Below, piece by piece: positions 18,399-26,158 of a stretch of DNA of 63,194 bases. The notes below the pieces were generated by a model. That model was not told where the DNA came from. It saw nothing but the letters and a program-made list of their open reading frames with translations, and made no database searches. Numbering within the stretch: position 1 is the first letter of the stretch; every line of letters starts with the position of its first letter. Location of the stretch: contig JAKLHY010000045.1 in the NCBI GenBank assembly GCA_022709905.1, positions 1 to 63,194 of the forward strand, given 5' to 3'. Made by a program: the position numbers and the translations under genes. This DNA comes from Verrucomicrobiota bacterium. Lineage in GTDB: Bacteria; Verrucomicrobiota; Verrucomicrobiia; Limisphaerales; UBA1319.

Positions 18399-19649
18399 TT
18401 GCGCATTCATCTTTTTCAGCAATTTTTCACCGGGCCAAATTCGCCAGGGACACTGACTCCCCGGAAGCTGGTGGCCTTATTGGCCGATCGAGGCCATCAG
18501 GTCCATGTTATCGCGGGTGATTTCAATGCCTACAGCGAACAGACGGAGCCTCCGGAGTCCTGGGATGCGTCGTCTGGCGGACGAGTCCAGGTTCACCGCC
18601 TGCCAGCCGCCAAAGGCATGCGCCGCGGACTGCGGGCGCGCCTGGACACCTACGTCGGTTACGCCCTGCGAGCCTGGCGTTTCGCCCGTACCCTTCCGAA
18701 ACCCGATATTGTCGTGGGCAGCATCCAGCCCTTGTTTACCGGGCTTGTCGCCAAATGCCAGGCCAGGCGCTCTCGGGTCCCGTTTCTGCTTGAGATCCGG
18801 GATTTGTGGCCGGACGCGCTGGTCGTCAAAGGTGCCATCAATCCCTGCCAGGCCTGGCCATTCCATCGGATGGCCAACCGCCTTTACGTTGGGGCCGATC
18901 GGATTGTCAGTCTGACCCCCGGCATCAAGTCTGAACTACGGAAGAAAGGGATCGATTCCGGGAAGATCGATGTGATGACCAACGGTTTTGATCCCGAACT
19001 CTACAACCTGCGGCCGGGCGCGCGCGACTGCGTCCGGGAGGAATTGGGTTGGAACGGGCATTTCGTCGCGCTATTCACCGGCACCCACGTCGAGGTCACC
19101 GCTGTCGAAACCATCGTCCGCGCGGCCGCGGTTCTGCGCAATCATCCGAGGATCCGATTTGATCTTTTCGGGCAGGGACAGCGCAAGCCTGCGGCCATGG
19201 CCCTGGCGCGGCAGTTGGGGCTTGCCAACATTCACTTCCATGATCCCGTTCCCAAGAGGCGCATCCCCGAATTGCTCGAGGCGGCCGATGTTGCCGTCAT
19301 GACACTGTTCAAAAGCCCTTTGATTGACATTTATTTCGAGAACAAGCTCCTGGACTACATGGGGGCCGGAAAACCGATTCTGGCAGCCATGGACGGCATG
19401 CAGAGCGATTTGATCGGGCGCTATCAGACCGGCAAGACCGTGGGAAGCTTCGATCACGAAGGCCTGGCTGGTCTTGTGGCCGAGGCAAACCGCGATTTCA
19501 AGCCATTCCAGGCGATGGGCACCAATGGCCGCCGGCTCGTTGAGCAACGGTTTCGCATGACCGATATCCTCACGCGCTACGCTGACCTGATTGAGGCGGT
19601 GGCCGAGAAACGTTCCCATCAGGTTCTTCCGTGGGATCCGCTGGCATGA
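18399..19649 (+). CDS. Glycosyltransferase family 4 (WbuB-like)
   Basis: A 416-residue GT4 enzyme. MRIHLFQQFFTGPNSPGTLT, HVIAGDFNAY, then LLEIRDLWPDALVVKGAI, DRIVSLTPGIKSELRKKGID and KNPLIDIY-type donor loop (LFKSPLIDIYFENKLLDYMG) match the WbuB/L-fucosamine transferase group. Starts at TTG 18399. The stop overlaps the start of the next gene (ATGA at 19646), so the two form a unit. Confidence 0.87.
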   Translation: MRIHLFQQFFTGPNSPGTLTPRKLVALLADRGHQVHVIAGDFNAYSEQTEPPESWDASSGGRVQVHRLPAAKGMRRGLRARLDTYVGYALRAWRFARTLPKPDIVVGSIQPLFTGLVAKCQARRSRVPFLLEIRDLWPDALVVKGAINPCQAWPFHRMANRLYVGADRIVSLTPGIKSELRKKGIDSGKIDVMTNGFDPELYNLRPGARDCVREELGWNGHFVALFTGTHVEVTAVETIVRAAAVLRNHPRIRFDLFGQGQRKPAAMALARQLGLANIHFHDPVPKRRIPELLEAADVAVMTLFKSPLIDIYFENKLLDYMGAGKPILAAMDGMQSDLIGRYQTGKTVGSFDHEGLAGLVAEANRDFKPFQAMGTNGRRLVEQRFRMTDILTRYADLIEAVAEKRSHQVLPWDPLA

Positions 19650-21517
19650 GTGTGTTTCTTCATTTTCTGGCAATCGTGCTTTTGATACCAGTTGTGGCGG
19701 TCCGGCTGGTGTTTCTCGTGGCGACTCCGTTCGGCTGGATCGTTTACCTGGCGAACGTGTTCAGCGACTCTTTTGTCAAAAAAATCCGATGGCAACGCAA
19801 CTCAGTGGAATTGGCGTTGGCCCTGGCTGGATTGGCCTTGTTCAAGATGGGAGGATTGGCCTGGGCGTGGATTTGGGCGGTCGCTTTGGGATTGCTTGGC
19901 CTCGAATACTGGATTCGGCGGATGGAGGGCTGGATGCTATCTGCGACCTATGCGCCCATGGATCCTCTGGGCCTGAAGTCCAATTTCGGCCAATTACGTT
20001 CCCTGGCAAATGGGTATCCCACTCCGTCTTCCCATCCTGAACTGACGATCAATCTCCTGGGACCCTTTCTGGAGAGGATGCCGAATTACAGACTGGGCAC
20101 GTTAATCGCAAAACGTTGCTTCGAAATCCACGTTATCGTGGGGAATCATACCTTAGTGCCCACACAAACCGGAGTGCGTTTACGGTTGAGCGCCCCTGAA
20201 GCGCTTTCCTGCAAGTCTCCCAACGAGGTCCTATTGGATCGATTGCGGCCGGGCCAGGTCCACATCGTGCCCCTGGAATGGGCCGTTCGCGCGCCCGGCG
20301 GACCCGGACGGATCACCATAACCGTCGAATGGGGACATTTCGAGGAAGTCATTGGAATCGACTATGACGCCGCGATCCCGGCCCACAATCTCAGGATTAA
20401 GGAAGCGATCGTCCGCCGGTATCCCGGAGGCTGTCGGTCCGCTTTCGCCTGGCGTGGCGACATGGATCTCTATGATGAGTCCACCCTGCAGTCCATCGAG
20501 GGCCTGGAGGTCACATTCGGGCTTGCGGCTCGGTACCGCATCCCACAAACGATGTATCTATCGACACGTCTTTCCCTGGACCAGAAGGCAGCGGAAGAAT
20601 GGGCGAACCATTACGGAGTCCAGCGTGGGGCAGGCGAGATTCCCCGGTTTGTCGAATGGATGAGAAACCATGTTGATCTCCGCCACGAAAGCCAATACCC
20701 CTTCCAGTCGGACAAACGTTTTGTCGTGGAGCTCGGCAACCATGGTCACCTGCACTACGGCACGGACACTTCCGGGGCGCCGGAAAACGGCTGGAATTCC
20801 AGGTCCAAAATCGGCGCCGGTAAATACCCTTGGCTGGGTGACGAGAGGAGTTCTCTGGCAGAACAGCGAGACAACGCCCTTGAGCCTCGTCGATGGTGCG
20901 AGCGGCTTTTCAACTTCACGCCCAAAAGTTGGGCCATGCCGGACCGCACCAATGACCGATATACGGCAGCGGCTATGGAGGCCGCCGGCTGCGAGGTGTT
21001 AAGTGATTCCAACGTTCGAACGCATCACAATGTCTTGCTCCAGCCTCCACCGCATCATCCAAAAGGGACAACCGCCGTTGAATTGACCAAGCGCTATCCG
21101 GGCGATCCTCAGCACATTTTCCATGTGGCCATGAATCACTTTTGGATTCATCGCGCGCACCGCAAGGGGATCCCCGTCATCTTCATGTGTCACCAGCACA
21201 TGCGGCAATTTGATGGCTACGCGTGCACGAGGTTTACGGAATATACCCTGCGGTATGTTTTGTCACGGTTTCATGGCGATCTCCATATCAACACGGTCTA
21301 TGGCATTGGCAAGTATTGGCGGGAAGTCCTGAGTCCGAAGACAAAGCGTGTAAGCGTCGAGGTGAAAGGAGGGACCGTGCGCGTTATCAACCGAAGCGAT
21401 TTCAATCTGGTTGATATGCCGGTCGATGTCACCCTGACAAATGGCGCGCGCTGCGCCTTGTTGGTCAACCTGGCTGCGGGAGCCGAAAAGACGATTTCGG
21501 TGGGTGATGGGGTTTAG
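19646..21517 (+). CDS. Membrane-anchored polysaccharide deacetylase-like protein
   Basis: About 623 residues. Two hydrophobic N-terminal segments (VFLHFLAIVLLIPVVAVRLV; LALALAGLALFKMGGLAWAW) are followed by a beta-rich region and then a NodB-like domain: FAWRGDMDLYDESTL (metal Asp), RYRIPQTMYLSTRL, and ELGNHGHLHYGTD (metal His). The C-terminal ~60 residues look like a small beta domain. Start ATG 19646 overlaps the GT4 stop; a GTG at 19631 is less likely. Probably modifies the polymer at the membrane. Confidence 0.72.
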   Translation: MSVFLHFLAIVLLIPVVAVRLVFLVATPFGWIVYLANVFSDSFVKKIRWQRNSVELALALAGLALFKMGGLAWAWIWAVALGLLGLEYWIRRMEGWMLSATYAPMDPLGLKSNFGQLRSLANGYPTPSSHPELTINLLGPFLERMPNYRLGTLIAKRCFEIHVIVGNHTLVPTQTGVRLRLSAPEALSCKSPNEVLLDRLRPGQVHIVPLEWAVRAPGGPGRITITVEWGHFEEVIGIDYDAAIPAHNLRIKEAIVRRYPGGCRSAFAWRGDMDLYDESTLQSIEGLEVTFGLAARYRIPQTMYLSTRLSLDQKAAEEWANHYGVQRGAGEIPRFVEWMRNHVDLRHESQYPFQSDKRFVVELGNHGHLHYGTDTSGAPENGWNSRSKIGAGKYPWLGDERSSLAEQRDNALEPRRWCERLFNFTPKSWAMPDRTNDRYTAAAMEAAGCEVLSDSNVRTHHNVLLQPPPHHPKGTTAVELTKRYPGDPQHIFHVAMNHFWIHRAHRKGIPVIFMCHQHMRQFDGYACTRFTEYTLRYVLSRFHGDLHINTVYGIGKYWREVLSPKTKRVSVEVKGGTVRVINRSDFNLVDMPVDVTLTNGARCALLVNLAAGAEKTISVGDGV

Positions 21518-21575
21518 GATTCGTGATATCCCACATCACGGGATTTCATTCCCATAAATGCGGCATGCGCCAAAC

Positions 21576-21709
21576 GGTAGGGCGAGCTGTCCTCAGCGAG
21601 CCGTGCCATCCGGGGACAGGAAACAGGTAGGGCGACGTGTCCTCACGGAGCCGAACCGAAAAACCAGGAAACATAAGGCAAGGTAGGGCGAGGTATCCTT
21701 ACCGAGCCG
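21576..21709 (+). repeat. REP-A hairpin triplet upstream of the transposase
   Basis: Copies at 21576-21603 (GCTG/CAGC stem), 21626-21653 (CGTG/CACG) and 21682-21709 (GGTA/TACC). Spacing between starts is 50 and 56 nt, nearly the same as in the 17.8-kb triplet (48 and 56), and the linkers are shared (ACAGGAAACAG; AACCAGGAAAC). The gap 21518-21954 has no gene. Confidence 0.9.
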
Positions 21710-21716
21710 TCGTACC

Positions 21717-21770
21717 AGGAAACAGGGGACAGAATGACGGAGTCCGGTGACCGGTAACCGGAGACCGGTC
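21717..21770 (+). repeat. ACCGG-type tandem tract (family E)
   Basis: Contains AACAGGGGACAGAATGACGG followed by iterations of a 7-8 bp unit (CCGGTGA, CCGGTAA, CCGGAGA). The same composition recurs at 18.24 (inverted), 25.99, 27.20, 27.82, 33.05 (inverted), 33.71 and 34.90 kb. Confidence 0.75.
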
Positions 21771-21788
21771 AGAGGGGGCAGTCGGCCA

Positions 21789-21926
21789 GGTAGGGCGAGC
21801 TGTCCTCAGCGAGCCGTGCCATCCGGGGACAGGAAACAGGTAGGGCGACGTGTCCTCACGGAGCCGAACCGAAAAACCAGGAAACATAAGGCAAGGTAGG
21901 TCGAGTGACGTATCCTCAACGAGTCG
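21789..21926 (+). repeat. Second REP-A hairpin triplet abutting the transposase
   Basis: Copies at 21789-21816, 21839-21866 and a degenerate third at 21895-21926 (GGTAGGTCGAGTGACGTATC). Same order and spacing (50, 56 nt) as the other triplets. The open frame of the transposase extends backwards through this array, but that part is repeat DNA rather than conserved protein. Confidence 0.85.
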
Positions 21927-21954
21927 GGCCAAAAATCCAGGAAACTCACATTCA

Positions 21955-22416
21955 GTGGATGCTGAATATCCAGTTCGCAAAAAGCTCTCTCATTTCATTC
22001 CACCATGGATCAATCATGAAAGTTATTTTTTCATAACCATCTGTGGTAATCCACGCGGGCATAATCAATTCTGTGTATCCGAGACTGCCCAATGCGTCCT
22101 TGATTCAGCCGCATACTACCACGAGCAAGGGAGATGGAATTGTCGATTGATGTTACTCATGCCGGATCATATCCATGGCATAATTGCCTTTCCTCGAGCG
22201 ATCGGATTACGCTCAATAATGGGCGCGTGGAAACGTTACTTAAGCAAGACAACCGTTGTCCAATGGCAGTCAGGTTTTTTCGATCATCGTTTAAGGGATA
22301 GGTTTCAAATCGAAGAAAAAACAAGCTATATCCTAAACAATCCAGTTCGGGCGGGTTTATGCAAACACCCCGAAGATTGGCCATACAAATACCACCCCTG
22401 TGGAAAACGAGATTAA
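21955..22416 (+). CDS. REP-associated tyrosine transposase (RAYT, Y1/HUH family)
   Basis: About 153 residues. The single-stranded-DNA transposase fold is marked by SYFFITICGNPRG, the metal-binding His-hydrophobic-His motif MPDHIHGII (H72, H74 counted from GTG 21955) and the C-terminal SYILNNPVRAGLC with candidate catalytic Tyr125. This is the layout of TnpA-REP proteins, which cut at a GTAG next to a hairpin. GTG 21955 is preferred; an upstream GTG (21850) would place 35 residues inside repeats. It lies between REP-A arrays, its likely substrates. Frame is intact, so it may be active. Confidence 0.88.
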   Translation: MDAEYPVRKKLSHFIPPWINHESYFFITICGNPRGHNQFCVSETAQCVLDSAAYYHEQGRWNCRLMLLMPDHIHGIIAFPRAIGLRSIMGAWKRYLSKTTVVQWQSGFFDHRLRDRFQIEEKTSYILNNPVRAGLCKHPEDWPYKYHPCGKRD

Positions 22417-22430
22417 AGCTGATCAAGCCA

Positions 22431-22560
22431 GGTAGGGCGAGCTGTCAGCGAGCCGTGCGATCCGGGGACAGAGCACAGGTAGGGCGACGTGTCCTCACGG
22501 AGCCGAACCGAAACCCCCACATCCAGACGCAAGGTAGGGCGAGCTGTCCTCAGCGAGCCG
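22431..22560 (+). repeat. REP-A array downstream of the transposase
   Basis: Three copies begin at 22431 (shortened: the TCCT loop is lost, stem retained), 22478-22505 (CGTG/CACG type) and 22533-22560 (GCTG/CAGC type), spaced 47 and 55 nt. With the two upstream triplets they bracket the RAYT gene. Confidence 0.85.
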
Positions 22561-22642
22561 CAGCCATTAATCCCAACACCATCCCGCAAACCGGCTTTTC
22601 GATTTAGCGTTCTGCTTAAACCATGGCCATGGGCTGGAGTCC

Positions 22643-22670
22643 CGGCTCGCTGAGGACAGCTCGCCCTACC
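22643..22670 (-). repeat. Inverted REP-A copy
   Basis: Reads CGGCTCGCTGAGGACAGCTC then GCCCTACC, the exact reverse complement of the GCTG/CAGC type. It closes the RAYT locus in opposite orientation. 22417-22710 holds only these repeats. Confidence 0.85.
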
Positions 22671-22710
22671 TGTTTGCCCTACCTGTGACAAACAGCTTTA
22701 ACCACCACTA

Positions 22711-23784
22711 TTGAAATCAGATCATAAGATCAGGCCATTTGAGGCGAGAGATGCCGCAGGCGTTAGCGAGGTGCTGAAGGCAGTGTACCACGAAAAAGCG
22801 CCTTCAATGAACGCCTACAACTGGTGGTCATTCGGCTGCCCGGAATCGACCAGCGGCTTCATGGTGGCCGAGGTCGAAGATCAGTTGGTCGGCGTCCAAC
22901 CGATGGAGATCATGTCTTACAAGGACGGCTCTCGGAATACCAAAGGCGGACTTCTTACCGGTGTGGCTGTGCATCCGGATTATCGCCGCCGAGGCATCTT
23001 CAGTGACTTGGTCAGAGCCTGCGAACAGGAAGCGTGGCGCCAGAACGCCGCTTTTGTTACCACGATGCCAAACGAGCGTTCGCGTCCGGGCTTTTTGAAG
23101 ATGGGCTACATCGACCTCGGTTGTAGACAATTATTGTTGCGTCCGTTGGCGCCGCGGGCGATCGCCAAAAAAAAGCTGTCCATTCCGTTGATCGCCTCGC
23201 TCATTGGATTTTCCGCGGCTTTCGCACAGGGAATTGTGAAACCCCTGAGTCATGATGGAGACTTGCCGGTTACCGAAACAAGCGACCTTGAAGGTATGGT
23301 TGCCCAGTTGGAGGAATCGACAGCGTCCCTGTTCCCCGGGCTCAGAGTCCGACGGACTCCTTCCTGGTGGCGATGGCGCTATCTGCAATCTCCGGCGCGT
23401 GATTATTCGATCTTTACGGCCACGACAAAGAAAGGACAGCCCGCTGGTCTTGCTGCCGTCGCCACAGAGACGCGCGACGGTTTATCCACCGCTTACCTGA
23501 TGGACATTGCCGTCAACGCGCTTGAATCGTTGCCGCCCCTCGTGCGGAAGATTCTCGAAGTCCTGAGCCAGCGTGGCGTCGAGTTGTTTTGCGCGGTGAC
23601 CAGCTCAGACGCCATGTCTCGCGCTTTGCGTCGGACAGGCTTTTGGCAGGTGCCAACTTGGGTTCCCGTAAAACGCTTTTATACCGTGGCTAAGTTTAAT
23701 CCTGCTGTGGAAACGCAAATCGCGCCGCAGTGGCGAAAAATGTCCGGCTGGTACCAAATGCTTGGTGACTGGGACAACGTGTAA
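22711..23784 (+). CDS. GNAT-family N-acetyltransferase
   Basis: A 357-residue protein starting at TTG 22711. The GNAT acetyl-CoA site is GGLLTGVAVHPDYRRRGIFS (residues ~82-101; the R-R-x-G-I loop), followed by AAFVTTMPNERSRPGFLKMG. A second domain (WWRWRYLQSPARDYSIFT) resembles the duplicated GNAT half in long acetyltransferases of polysaccharide loci. The deacetylase begins 5 nt after its stop. Acceptor unknown. Confidence 0.8.
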   Translation: MKSDHKIRPFEARDAAGVSEVLKAVYHEKAPSMNAYNWWSFGCPESTSGFMVAEVEDQLVGVQPMEIMSYKDGSRNTKGGLLTGVAVHPDYRRRGIFSDLVRACEQEAWRQNAAFVTTMPNERSRPGFLKMGYIDLGCRQLLLRPLAPRAIAKKKLSIPLIASLIGFSAAFAQGIVKPLSHDGDLPVTETSDLEGMVAQLEESTASLFPGLRVRRTPSWWRWRYLQSPARDYSIFTATTKKGQPAGLAAVATETRDGLSTAYLMDIAVNALESLPPLVRKILEVLSQRGVELFCAVTSSDAMSRALRRTGFWQVPTWVPVKRFYTVAKFNPAVETQIAPQWRKMSGWYQMLGDWDNV

Positions 23785-23789
23785 GCTAA

Positions 23790-24653
23790 ATGCTCCACGC
23801 TCTGTCCATTGATGTCGAGGATTGGTATAACGCCACTCTGGTTTTGCTTTTCGAAAAGTATGTTCCGCCCTCGGACGCGGTGGTCAAATCCACCGAACGT
23901 TTGCTCAACCTGTTATCCGACAAACAAATCAGAGCCACCTGGTTCATTTTGGGCGAGGTCGCTGATGCGTTCCCCGCCCTGATCAAACGGCTGGCCGCAG
24001 CACACCAGGAGATTGGCGTGCATGGGTATTACCATCATCGAGTCGATTCGCTGAAACCCAAAGTCTTTGCGGATGAATTGCATCGGGCTAAGGACGGGAT
24101 CGAGCAGGCCGCTGGAAAACGCGTTCTTGGATTTCGGGCGCCGGCGTTCAGCCTGAGCAGGCAGATGACTGATTACTTCGAGATTCTCAAGACGGCAGGA
24201 TTCTCTTATGACAGCAGCGTGTTTCCGTTCAGAGGCTCGCGCTATGGAGATTCCACGGCGCCATTGGCGCCCTTTTTTATAAACACGCCCAGCGGAAGTA
24301 TTCTTGAAGTCCCGGTTAGCGTCATGGACTTCGGATGGTTTCGTTTGCCATGCTGCGGCGGAGGATATTTCCGGCATTTTCCTCTCGGATATACCCGGTT
24401 TGCCCTTCGTCACCTCGAGAAACGACAACGCCCGGCAGTCTTTTACCTGCATCCGTACGAGATCGAAACTGAGTATAACACGAGTTACTTTGAACAATAC
24501 TGCGGCCCGCAGGAGCTTAAGGGAGTATTCAAATGGAAGGCGCCCCAGTACCGAAATCGATCCCAAGCCATCCACAAGCTACACCACATTCTTGAGCATC
24601 ATAAGTTCTCGACCATGGCTGAGGTGTTTAGTGTTCAGAGCACAATTGGGTGA
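23790..24653 (+). CDS. Exosortase-locus polysaccharide deacetylase (TIGR03006/DUF3473-like)
   Basis: A 287-residue NodB-fold protein that starts MLHALSIDVEDWYN, the hallmark opening of the deacetylases linked to exosortase-associated exopolysaccharide loci. Metal ligands: DVEDW near residue 8-12 and the HGYYHHRV region (~77-84); GFRAPAFSLS follows and the C-terminal HPYEIETE block is typical. No signal peptide. The next gene starts inside its stop (GTGA at 24650). Confidence 0.88.
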   Translation: MLHALSIDVEDWYNATLVLLFEKYVPPSDAVVKSTERLLNLLSDKQIRATWFILGEVADAFPALIKRLAAAHQEIGVHGYYHHRVDSLKPKVFADELHRAKDGIEQAAGKRVLGFRAPAFSLSRQMTDYFEILKTAGFSYDSSVFPFRGSRYGDSTAPLAPFFINTPSGSILEVPVSVMDFGWFRLPCCGGGYFRHFPLGYTRFALRHLEKRQRPAVFYLHPYEIETEYNTSYFEQYCGPQELKGVFKWKAPQYRNRSQAIHKLHHILEHHKFSTMAEVFSVQSTIG

Positions 24654-25939
24654 CTCAACTAATCTGGAGCCTTTTGAAAACCGTATCCAGCTGCCGCGTC
24701 AGGGAAAAAGCCATCCTTTGTAGGCCCGGTGAACTCACCGGGCGCATCTTCAAACGGGGCTTCACACGCTTTCTCCTCGTTTCAACCCTTTACTTTGTAT
24801 TCTCTACTTACCTTGCACAGGCGGCGTCCAAGGATCCTTTTTATCCCATTGGATTATGCGGCGCCCGCGATACAAATGCGTTTCCAGTATTTCAAGCGGC
24901 CGGGTTTAACTTGGTGTTAGGCAACGCGACCCAGGAATTTCTCGACACGGCCGCACGCTACCAAATCAAAGTCTGGGCCGGAGCAGGCCGGGCCTACGGG
25001 ACGAATGTTCAGGCGAGGGCAATCCAAAAGAAAATTCGACAATTCGACAAGCATCCCGCCCTGTGGGCCTGGTTCCTGGTCGATGAGCCCGAAATGCATC
25101 TCATCCCGCCCGCCGAGGTTCTCAACGCGCATCGCCTATACAAAAGTGCGGGGGCAAAAAAGCCTACAACTGTCGTTCTGTTCAAGGGCGATGCGGCGCA
25201 CGATTACGGTGATATCGCCGATATCACCGTATGCGACCGGTATCCCATTCCTTGGCTTCCCGTGGCTGACTTTGGCAAACATCTGAAAATGGCCCGGTTG
25301 GCTCTCGGCAAGAACAAACCGATGGTGGCCATAGTCCAGGCATTTGATTGGAGTTATTATCCCCACTTGCTAGGCCCGGGACTTGGCCCGATGCGGCCGC
25401 CCACCTACGACGAAATCCGCTGCATGGTTTACCTGGCCCTGATCGAACGCGCAAAAGGAATTCTTTTCTACTCCTACGACGATGGCCCGGGCAAGTGGCG
25501 AATGCCGGAGCATCCTGAGACCTGGGATAGCGTATGCAAGATCGTTGCTGAAATAAATCAAAGGCTGCCGTTGTTTACGGCCGACCATGTGTGGTGGCCC
25601 AAAAGACATTGGTTCGATTATACGGGCAGGCGGTATAACGCGGCCCTGGAAGCATCCGTCCAATCGGTCTTGCTCAAGGTCAAACGCGGCAACAGTGTTG
25701 TTCCCCCCGGTCATTATATCCTGGCTGTTAATACCACTGACCAGGAACAAATCTACAGCTTTGTTCCACCGTTTGAGAGGGTAGTTAAGCTTCAAGTCCA
25801 CGCTGAGAATCGCATCCTGGTGCCCAAGAACAATTGGTTGTCTGATACCTTCAAGCCCTTCGAGGTCCACGTTTACGGACCGATGGAGCCTGGCGACCGC
25901 CGCCCAGAAGACCGAAGACGAAGGACACAAGACAATTAG
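24650..25939 (+). CDS. Secreted TIM-barrel/glycoside-hydrolase-like protein
   Basis: About 429 residues. A hydrophobic export segment (RFLLVSTLYFVFSTYLAQAA) ends near residue 58, followed by FYPIGLCGARDTNAFPVFQA, WAWFLVDEPEMH and GILFYSYDDGPGKWRMPEHP, the alternating pattern of a (beta/alpha)8 glycosidase-like fold; Glu in VDEPE could be catalytic. Start GTG 24650 (overlaps previous stop) or TTG 24674; no start codon exists nearer the signal segment. The pre-signal region contains a GTAG-footed hairpin (24720-24743), and the C-terminal tail (GDRRPEDRRRRTQDN) is low-complexity next to the repeats. Likely a polysaccharide-degrading or -trimming enzyme. Confidence 0.62.
   Translation: MTQLIWSLLKTVSSCRVREKAILCRPGELTGRIFKRGFTRFLLVSTLYFVFSTYLAQAASKDPFYPIGLCGARDTNAFPVFQAAGFNLVLGNATQEFLDTAARYQIKVWAGAGRAYGTNVQARAIQKKIRQFDKHPALWAWFLVDEPEMHLIPPAEVLNAHRLYKSAGAKKPTTVVLFKGDAAHDYGDIADITVCDRYPIPWLPVADFGKHLKMARLALGKNKPMVAIVQAFDWSYYPHLLGPGLGPMRPPTYDEIRCMVYLALIERAKGILFYSYDDGPGKWRMPEHPETWDSVCKIVAEINQRLPLFTADHVWWPKRHWFDYTGRRYNAALEASVQSVLLKVKRGNSVVPPGHYILAVNTTDQEQIYSFVPPFERVVKLQVHAENRILVPKNNWLSDTFKPFEVHVYGPMEPGDRRPEDRRRRTQDN
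24720..24743 (+). repeat. GTAG-footed perfect hairpin inside a coding start region
   Basis: GTAG at 24720-24723 is followed directly by GCCCGGTG, AACT, CACCGGGC, an 8-bp perfect stem with a 4-nt loop. The foot-plus-hairpin design matches the REP elements of this window but the stem sequence differs. Confidence 0.6.
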
Positions 25940-25952
25940 CGACAGTCGGCAA

Positions 25953-26104
25953 GGTAGGGCGAGCTGTCCCCAGCGAGCCGTGACATCGGGGGACAGGGGA
26001 CAGGAACCAGAAGACAGAATGACGGTGTCCGGTGGCCGGTGGCCGGTATCCGGTAACCGTTAACCGGCCGCCGGAAACCGGAAACCGGAGACCGGAGACA
26101 GGGG
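25953..26104 (+). repeat. REP-A copy followed by long ACCGG-type array
   Basis: REP-A (GCTG/CAGC type with TCCC loop) at 25953-25980, then 25993-26104 with AGACAGAATGACGGTGTCCG and about ten iterations of CCGG-centred 7-bp units. It separates the hydrolase-like gene from the DUF1016 gene. Confidence 0.8.
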
Positions 26105-26158
26105 ATGCTAAACAGTTGGCGAGCAAACGGAAATCAGCCAAGTGACAGGAAAAGTGAT

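Noticed and set aside
21576..21926. Possible CRISPR array in the regularly spaced REP-A copies
   Set aside because: Repeats differ in stem sequence in a fixed order, the linkers are themselves conserved and no cas gene is near.
21850..21954. Longer transposase start at GTG 21850
   Set aside because: The added 35 codons translate REP-A hairpins and have no similarity to RAYT N-termini.
26029..26099. CCGG-rich tract considered as CRISPR or iteron origin
   Set aside because: Units are only 7-8 bp with no spacers, no replication gene, and the same tract recurs at several gene ends.
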